Shown here: positions 59,599 through 64,000 of the stretch, in pieces | How positions within the stretch are numbered: the first letter of the stretch is position 1 | Layout of the letters: each line of letters begins with the position of its first letter | NCBI GenBank assembly: GCA_964505975.1 | Contig: CAZDLW010000001.1 | Location: 1-64,000, forward strand | From: Gp6-AA40 sp964505975 | Lineage (GTDB): Bacteria > Acidobacteriota > Vicinamibacteria > Vicinamibacterales > UBA2999 | Reading direction: 5' to 3' | Length of the DNA stretch: 64,000 nt | The notes under the pieces: generated by a model | The model's input: only the letters and a program-made list of their open reading frames with translations | Told to the model about the DNA's origin: nothing | Database searches by the model: none | Translations under genes and position numbers: made by a program

Positions 59599-61599
59599 CT
59601 ACAGGAAGAATCCGTACGTCAGCATCAACTCCTGCAGCCACATCATCCACGTGAGGCTCCACTTGAGGCTGGCCTCGCGGGCGCGAGGCTGGAGGGTCTG
59701 GCTGTTGTTCGTGTAGTTCACGTCGAGCAGCAGTACGCGCTCGGGATCGATCCGCACCGTCGATGCCGGCGTCGGTCGTTCGTACTCGTAGACGACGCGC
59801 CGATCCACGCCGTCCCAGCGCTCCCGCACCTCTGCGCCGTCGGCGAACGTCGTGACGACATCGACGGGGAAGACCGCGTCGCCGACGCGCTGCACGACCA
59901 CGGTCGTGCGGTGATTCCCGTTGGCCATGCGCTCGGTTGCGAGCTCCTGCACGCCGTAGTCGAAGACACCCGATCCGCGATGCACCTGGTCGAAGAACCA
60001 CGTCAGATCCTGTCCGCTCACTTCGTTGGCGATGTCGAAGAAGTCGTCCGGCTGGGGGTGTCTGAACTTCCAGCGGTCGAAGTACGTGGCCAGGATCTGC
60101 TGCATGACCGGCCAGCCGACATGACGCTCGAGTGTGTGCAGCCAGAGCGCCGTCTTGCTGTACGTGATTGCGGTGGCGGTCGTCGGCCAGTACTGCCAGG
60201 TCGGCGTTGCAGGCGTGTCGGCGCTCGGTGCTTCGCGATACCGCGCCAGGCCGTTGCCGTCCGTGGCACGTTGCAGGCGGATGTCGTGAAGGACCCAGGG
60301 AACGAACCCACCGAAATACCGCAGCGCCAGGCGGTTCGGGAGTGCGATCTCGTCGATCAGTCGCGCGCCCGCGTACGCCGTCAGCCCCTCGTCCATCCAC
60401 GCGTGTTCCACCTCGTTGGTGCCGACGATCCCGTGCCAGAACTGGTGTCCGACTTCGTGAATCGTGACGCTCTCCGGTACGCTGACGCGTCGCGGCGCCA
60501 GCCAGCGGGAACCGGCGGTCAAGAGCGTCGGATACTCCATCCCCTGGCTCCCGCTCTGATACGCCGGATCGACGATGGTCAGGTGCCCATATGGATAGGG
60601 ACCGAACCACTCGCCGAAGTGCTGCAGCGTGGCCGCCGCTGCGGAGAAGTGGCGGTCTGCCTGTCCACGGTGCTCGGGCTGGAGCATGAGACGCATCTCC
60701 ACGCGCGGCAACGCCGGATGCTCGAACGGTCGGCGCAGGTCGATGAACCGCGGGCTCGCCGTCCACGCGAAGTCGGCGATGTCCTCCCCGCGATACCGAT
60801 GGGTTACGGTGCCGTCGGCGTTGTCGGTGCGCCCCGTTTCGCGGCCGGACGCGGCAACGACAAAGGGGCGAGGGAGAGTGATGCGAACGTCGAACTCCGC
60901 GTAGTCGGCGTAGAACTCCGTGTGCGAGTGGAACTGGTGGGCCTTCCACCCTCCGTCCTCCAGCACCCCCATTCTCGGGAACCAATGTGCGATGAAGTAG
61001 TAGTCGCCAATCCATCCCACCCGGATGCGTGTGAACGGCGCGGGAATCCGTGCGGCCCACTCGATATCGAGCTCGACCGTGTCGTGCGGTCTCACCACGA
61101 AGGGCAGCGGGACCGCCAGCACCGTCCGGTCCGCGTCGTTGCCATCGTCGGGTGCGATGTAGCGCGCACTCGGTGTCAGGTTCAACGGCGGTCCGTCCGG
61201 CGTACGCAGGCGAATCGCCGAGAGGTCGATGGCGCCGACGTGTTCCGGACGCGATGGCAACGTGCCTCCGGCGCGCCGGTGTCCGCGGAACCATGTCGAG
61301 TCGAGATCGCGCCAGGCGTTCCAGTACAGCTGCAACCGCACCTCATCCGTCTCGTAGGCGCTGATGTTCCTCCAGCGGATCGTCTGTCGTCCGTCCAGCC
61401 TCCGTTGCCCGTGGTCGAGACGGACGTCGATCTCGTAGCGGGCGTTGCGCGGCGACAGCCCCTCCGGCCCCGGATGGTCGAAGCTCTGTACGGACGGCGG
61501 ACGCCCCTGCTCGCCTCGTACACTGGTCCCTGACACGATGGCGAGCGCGCAGACGCACGCAATGGCTACGCACCAGCCAGCCACGGGGCCCCTCCCCAT
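59599..61599 (-). CDS. Secreted M1-family metallopeptidase
   Basis: 666 residues. A signal peptide (MGRGPVAGWCVAIACVCALA) leads to an M1 enzyme: beta domain with RYEIDVRLDHGQRRLDGRQT and YWNAWRDL, and the catalytic core with SVTIHEVGHQFWHGIVGTNE near 378-397 (HExxH) and EVEHAWMDEGLTAYAGARLI carrying the distal zinc Glu. It would remove N-terminal amino acids from peptides in the periplasm. The ATG at 61599 lies inside the apical loop of repeat B6, so the start codon and first residues (MGRGPVAG) derive from that element; a frame from 61659 is also within it. It is followed by the membrane protein at 59550. Confidence 0.9.
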   Translation of the reverse strand: MGRGPVAGWCVAIACVCALAIVSGTSVRGEQGRPPSVQSFDHPGPEGLSPRNARYEIDVRLDHGQRRLDGRQTIRWRNISAYETDEVRLQLYWNAWRDLDSTWFRGHRRAGGTLPSRPEHVGAIDLSAIRLRTPDGPPLNLTPSARYIAPDDGNDADRTVLAVPLPFVVRPHDTVELDIEWAARIPAPFTRIRVGWIGDYYFIAHWFPRMGVLEDGGWKAHQFHSHTEFYADYAEFDVRITLPRPFVVAASGRETGRTDNADGTVTHRYRGEDIADFAWTASPRFIDLRRPFEHPALPRVEMRLMLQPEHRGQADRHFSAAAATLQHFGEWFGPYPYGHLTIVDPAYQSGSQGMEYPTLLTAGSRWLAPRRVSVPESVTIHEVGHQFWHGIVGTNEVEHAWMDEGLTAYAGARLIDEIALPNRLALRYFGGFVPWVLHDIRLQRATDGNGLARYREAPSADTPATPTWQYWPTTATAITYSKTALWLHTLERHVGWPVMQQILATYFDRWKFRHPQPDDFFDIANEVSGQDLTWFFDQVHRGSGVFDYGVQELATERMANGNHRTTVVVQRVGDAVFPVDVVTTFADGAEVRERWDGVDRRVVYEYERPTPASTVRIDPERVLLLDVNYTNNSQTLQPRAREASLKWSLTWMMWLQELMLTYGFFL

Positions 61600-61785
61600 G
61601 CTATCCCCGCCGATCCCCGCGGCTGGTTGCCAGTATCTCCTCCCCCCACCGCGACGCACGCGTGCGCCGTGGGGACCCCGGCTTGCCGCGCTTCGCGCGG
61701 CTAGGACCGGCTGGGACCGCTATGCCGCCGGAAGTCACGACACACAACGAGAACGAAATTCGCGTTCCTGGCCGCATAGCGGTCC
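61575..61785 (+). repeat. Family B composite hairpin element, copy B6 (longest)
   Basis: Hairpin CCAGCCACGGGGC near 61578 against GCCCCGCGGCTGG-like strand near 61625, with CATGCTATC at the apex instead of GATATC. An extra GC-rich segment follows (61640-61690, including CGCACGCGTGCG and CGCGCTTCGCGCG), then the conserved AACGAGAACGAAATTCGCG and GCATAGCGGTCC (to 61785). It overlaps the M1 peptidase start at 61599. Other copies: 14116, 14346, 14525, 46491, 48881. Confidence 0.8.
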
Positions 61786-61893
61786 GAAGCTGCACACTGT
61801 ACTCCGCGGAGATGGTACACCCTCAGCACAGGCATGGCCCGCTCGTGGATGCCGAGGCCTCTGTCCCTCGTCGTCGAGACCGTGATGCCCCCA

Positions 61894-61899
61894 TATAAT
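61894..61899 (+). promoter_or_regulatory. -10 box before the DapB-like gene
   Basis: A perfect TATAAT lies 34 bases before the ATG at 61933, which has its own GGAG ribosome-binding site. No convincing -35 box is present. Confidence 0.5.
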
Positions 61900-61932
61900 G
61901 CGCGAGCGTGATCGGCCGGCCGGAGTGAAACG

Positions 61933-62979
61933 ATGACGATCCGTGTGATGCAGGTGGGACTGGGCCCGATTGGCATGGCCATTGTGGAACAACTCGTGGC
62001 GCGCGCGGGGTTTCGGCTGGTGGGGGCCGTGGACCTCGATCCGGCCAAGACAGGCAAGGATGTCGGTCGTCTCATCGGTCGCGAGCGTGCGCTCGGCGTG
62101 ATCGTCACGGATCGCATCGACACAGTGGTCGAGCGTGCAAGACCCGATATCGCCGTCCTGTGTACGAGTTCCTCGCTCGAGCTGACACTGCCGGTGTTCG
62201 AGGCGGTCTTGAGGCGGTGCACGCCAATCGTCACCACCACTGAGGAGGCGGCCTATCCGGCTCCCGCCAACCGTGCTCTCGCCAGGCGGCTCGACGAAAT
62301 GGCACGGAAGTCGGGCGTGGCGGTTCTCGGAACCGGAGTGAATCCGGGATTCATGATGGACGCACTGCCCATCGCCCTGACTGCCGTGTGCGAGCGCGTG
62401 GATTCGATAGAGGTGCATCGTGTCCAGGACGCACGTGTCCGGCGTCGTCCCTTCCAGCAGAAGATTGGCGCCGGGTTGACGCTCGACGAGTTTCGGCAGA
62501 AGGTCGCGAGCGGCGAAATCCGCCATGTTGGTTTCGCCGAGTCCATTCAGATGAGTGCCGACGCCCTCGGATGGACGCTGGAGCAGGTAACGGACCAGGT
62601 GTCACCCAGGATTGCGGAACGCGCGGTCACGAGCGAGTGGTTTTCTGTTCCGGCCGGTGCGGTTTGCGGGATCGTGCAGAACGGCGTCGGGTATGTCGCG
62701 GGTGAGCCACGGATCAGATTGCGGCTGGAGGCGTATCTGGGTGCCGAGGCACCCTACGAATCCGTGATCATCGAGGGCGTGCCGCGAATTCATTCGCGAA
62801 TCGACGGCGGTGTGCATGGCGATATCGCCACCGCCGCGATAGTGGTGAACTCGATCCCGGCGGTCATTGCCGCCGCCCCGGGCCTGCACACGATGCGTGA
62901 CATGCGGCTGCCGTCCTTCTACCCCGGTGTGTCGTCTTCCACGCGGGCCAGGCAGCGACAGCCCCGCCAGTCGCGTTGA
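61933..62979 (+). CDS. DapB-like NAD(P)-dependent dehydrogenase (diaminopentanoate dehydrogenase type)
   Basis: 348 residues. The N-terminal Rossmann domain starts IRVMQVGLGPIGMAIVEQLV (GxGxxG), followed by AVDLDPAKTGKDVG, AVLCTSSSLELTLP and TTEEAAYPAPANRALARRLD. The C-terminal part (GTGVNPGFMMDALPIALTAV, and an RRRPFQQKIGAGLTLDEFRQ stretch) resembles 2,4-diaminopentanoate dehydrogenases and dihydrodipicolinate reductase-like proteins. A reductive or oxidative amine reaction on an amino acid is likely; the substrate is not certain. The ATG at 61933 follows GGAGTGAAACG. Confidence 0.85.
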   Translation: MTIRVMQVGLGPIGMAIVEQLVARAGFRLVGAVDLDPAKTGKDVGRLIGRERALGVIVTDRIDTVVERARPDIAVLCTSSSLELTLPVFEAVLRRCTPIVTTTEEAAYPAPANRALARRLDEMARKSGVAVLGTGVNPGFMMDALPIALTAVCERVDSIEVHRVQDARVRRRPFQQKIGAGLTLDEFRQKVASGEIRHVGFAESIQMSADALGWTLEQVTDQVSPRIAERAVTSEWFSVPAGAVCGIVQNGVGYVAGEPRIRLRLEAYLGAEAPYESVIIEGVPRIHSRIDGGVHGDIATAAIVVNSIPAVIAAAPGLHTMRDMRLPSFYPGVSSSTRARQRQPRQSR

Positions 62980-63055
62980 AGGCCAGCGCCCGGGCTGCCG
63001 ACCTGCTCGGCCATCTGAGGCGCAGCACCTTGCCAGCAGGAGGAGACGAAGACCC

Positions 63056-64000
63056 ATGCGAAGCCGCATCGCACTTGCCGTGCTCATCGTCGTGCTGGCG
63101 CTCGCGGGTTGGCTGATCGTCGGCCAGTACATTCGAGCTGCCAGCGTGCTCGTGCTGGCCGCGGAGATCGATGGATGGCCGGAGGCCCTGTCTCGCCTCC
63201 ACACGCGACCGGTAGAGCATCGAATGCTGGAGATTCCCACGAGGGATGGGGTGCTCCGCGCCCGCGAGTTCCATCCCGAGGGCCGCGTGCGGCGGACCGC
63301 CGTCCTGATTGCCGGTGTGCATCCGGCAGGCATCGACGATCCCCGGCTGGTGCACTTTGCCGAGAGCATCGCGGCAACGGGGATGGGCGTCGTCACTCCA
63401 CAGCTGCCTGGTCTCGTGGAGTTCCAGATCGCCCCGTCGGCGACCGACATCATCGAAGACGTGACTGCCTGGGTCGCCAGTCAGCGACGTCTGGCCGCAG
63501 ATGGCCGGGTGGGCCTCATCGGCATCAGCTTCAGCGGCGGTCTCTCGATCGTGGCCGCTGGACGAGCCGCGCTGCGTGAGCGGGTTGCGTTCGTGCTTTC
63601 CATAGGTGGACATGGGGACCTGGTGCGCACGCTCGATGTGATTGGCGGCGGCATCCTCTCCAACGAGGACGCAGGAGCCGTCGATCCATTCGGCCTCGCC
63701 ATGGTCGTTGCGAGTGTCGCCGAACGCGCGGTGCCGCCCGATCAGGCGGGAGCGCTGCGTGAGTGGACACGCACCTATCTCGAAGCCGCACACCTGCCAA
63801 CCCACGATGCCGCACGCGCGCAACTCTTCGCGCGCGCGGATCGGCTGCGCAACGACTTGCCCGAGCCGGCCGCCACGCTCGTGTCACGGGTGCTGGCGAG
63901 CGACGTGGCTGCCCTGCGGCGGCAATTGTTGTCCGACGTCCGACGGCTCGCTGCCGATCCTGCGCTCTCTCCCGAGCGCGCTCCGGCGCCTGCCGCGCCG
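63056..64000 (+). CDS. Membrane-anchored alpha/beta hydrolase (3' end beyond window)
   Basis: At least 315 residues, still open at the right edge. An N-terminal helix (RIALAVLIVVLALAGWLIVG) anchors it or serves as signal. The nucleophile elbow GISFSGG near 156 follows GLI; the strand pattern AVLIAGVHPAGIDDPRLVHF and GVVTPQLPGLVEFQIAP precedes it. It belongs to the alpha/beta-hydrolase fold; ester or peptide hydrolysis is likely, with unknown substrate. Catalytic Asp and His would be expected downstream and are not all visible. The ATG at 63056 follows GGAGGAG. Confidence 0.8.
   Translation, partial: MRSRIALAVLIVVLALAGWLIVGQYIRAASVLVLAAEIDGWPEALSRLHTRPVEHRMLEIPTRDGVLRAREFHPEGRVRRTAVLIAGVHPAGIDDPRLVHFAESIAATGMGVVTPQLPGLVEFQIAPSATDIIEDVTAWVASQRRLAADGRVGLIGISFSGGLSIVAAGRAALRERVAFVLSIGGHGDLVRTLDVIGGGILSNEDAGAVDPFGLAMVVASVAERAVPPDQAGALREWTRTYLEAAHLPTHDAARAQLFARADRLRNDLPEPAATLVSRVLASDVAALRRQLLSDVRRLAADPALSPERAPAPAAP

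Noticed and set aside
58438..61533. A second 1,031-codon plus-strand frame
   Set aside because: Antisense to the membrane protein and M1 peptidase, both with clear motifs.
1..64000. tRNA, rRNA, riboswitch or prophage genes
   Set aside because: No cloverleaf, rRNA segment, known riboswitch core, integrase or phage structural gene was recognised by reading both strands; a covariance search was not possible.

Overview
The window is high-GC, gene-dense bacterial DNA. The gene content points to the Acidobacteriota, most likely class Vicinamibacteria: an Oar-like TonB receptor with a carboxypeptidase-regulatory N-terminus, a Ser/Thr kinase with a C-terminal TPR region, a DUF1592/DUF1552 pair beside an ankyrin-cytochrome c protein, a two-component sensor with a periplasmic propeller, and many small lineage-type proteins. 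The assignment rests on gene content, not on a marker gene. No rRNA, tRNA, CRISPR array, integrase or transposase gene was seen.

Layout. 1-4.6 kb: the N-terminal part of a cyclic beta-1,2-glucan synthase running off the left edge, and a radical SAM protein. 4.8-8 kb: a cluster of very small genes (two zinc ribbons, a cold-shock protein, small membrane and secreted proteins). 8.2-11 kb: a membrane Ser/Thr kinase. 11.3-14.1 kb: a lipoprotein with ten BACON repeats. 14.1-15 kb: repeat-rich DNA with a gene remnant. 15-18.7 kb: glucokinase, a MerR-TPR protein, and infA with a DEAD-box helicase. 18.8-25.9 kb: an AMP-ligase/ACP/acyltransferase fusion, a diverged diadenylate-cyclase-like protein, an epimerase and an M28 peptidase. 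26.4-42.6 kb: a co-directional block of TonB receptor, sensor kinase, response regulator, cupin/CMD protein, DUF1592 cytochrome, DUF1552 protein, ankyrin-cytochrome c fusion and amidohydrolase. 42.7-52.3 kb: DUF5996, a GCS2-CBS fusion, a flavin reductase-like protein, two M20 peptidases around a DUF1611 protein, and a proline dehydrogenase/isocitrate dehydrogenase operon. 52.6-64 kb: DUF4149, transketolase, FtsH, an exported unknown, a membrane protein, an M1 peptidase, a DapB-like dehydrogenase and an alpha/beta hydrolase cut by the right edge.

How genes may work together (inference). The 26-43 kb block reads as uptake of an outside substrate through a TonB receptor, sensing by the histidine kinase and regulator, and oxidation in the periplasm by c-type-cytochrome-linked proteins. 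The 46-52 kb block reads as peptide or amino-acid catabolism feeding proline and 2-oxoglutarate metabolism.

The most unusual signals are not genes. Family A is five intergenic copies (plus one half copy) of a nested palindrome of about 190-270 bp whose sequence differs between copies while its self-complementarity is kept, including paired changes in two stems. Family B is a composite hairpin element (six full or partial copies), often within a few bases of start codons; in one case it encodes the start codon of a peptidase. Several promoters have the -10 box exactly six bases before the start codon, which predicts leaderless transcripts.
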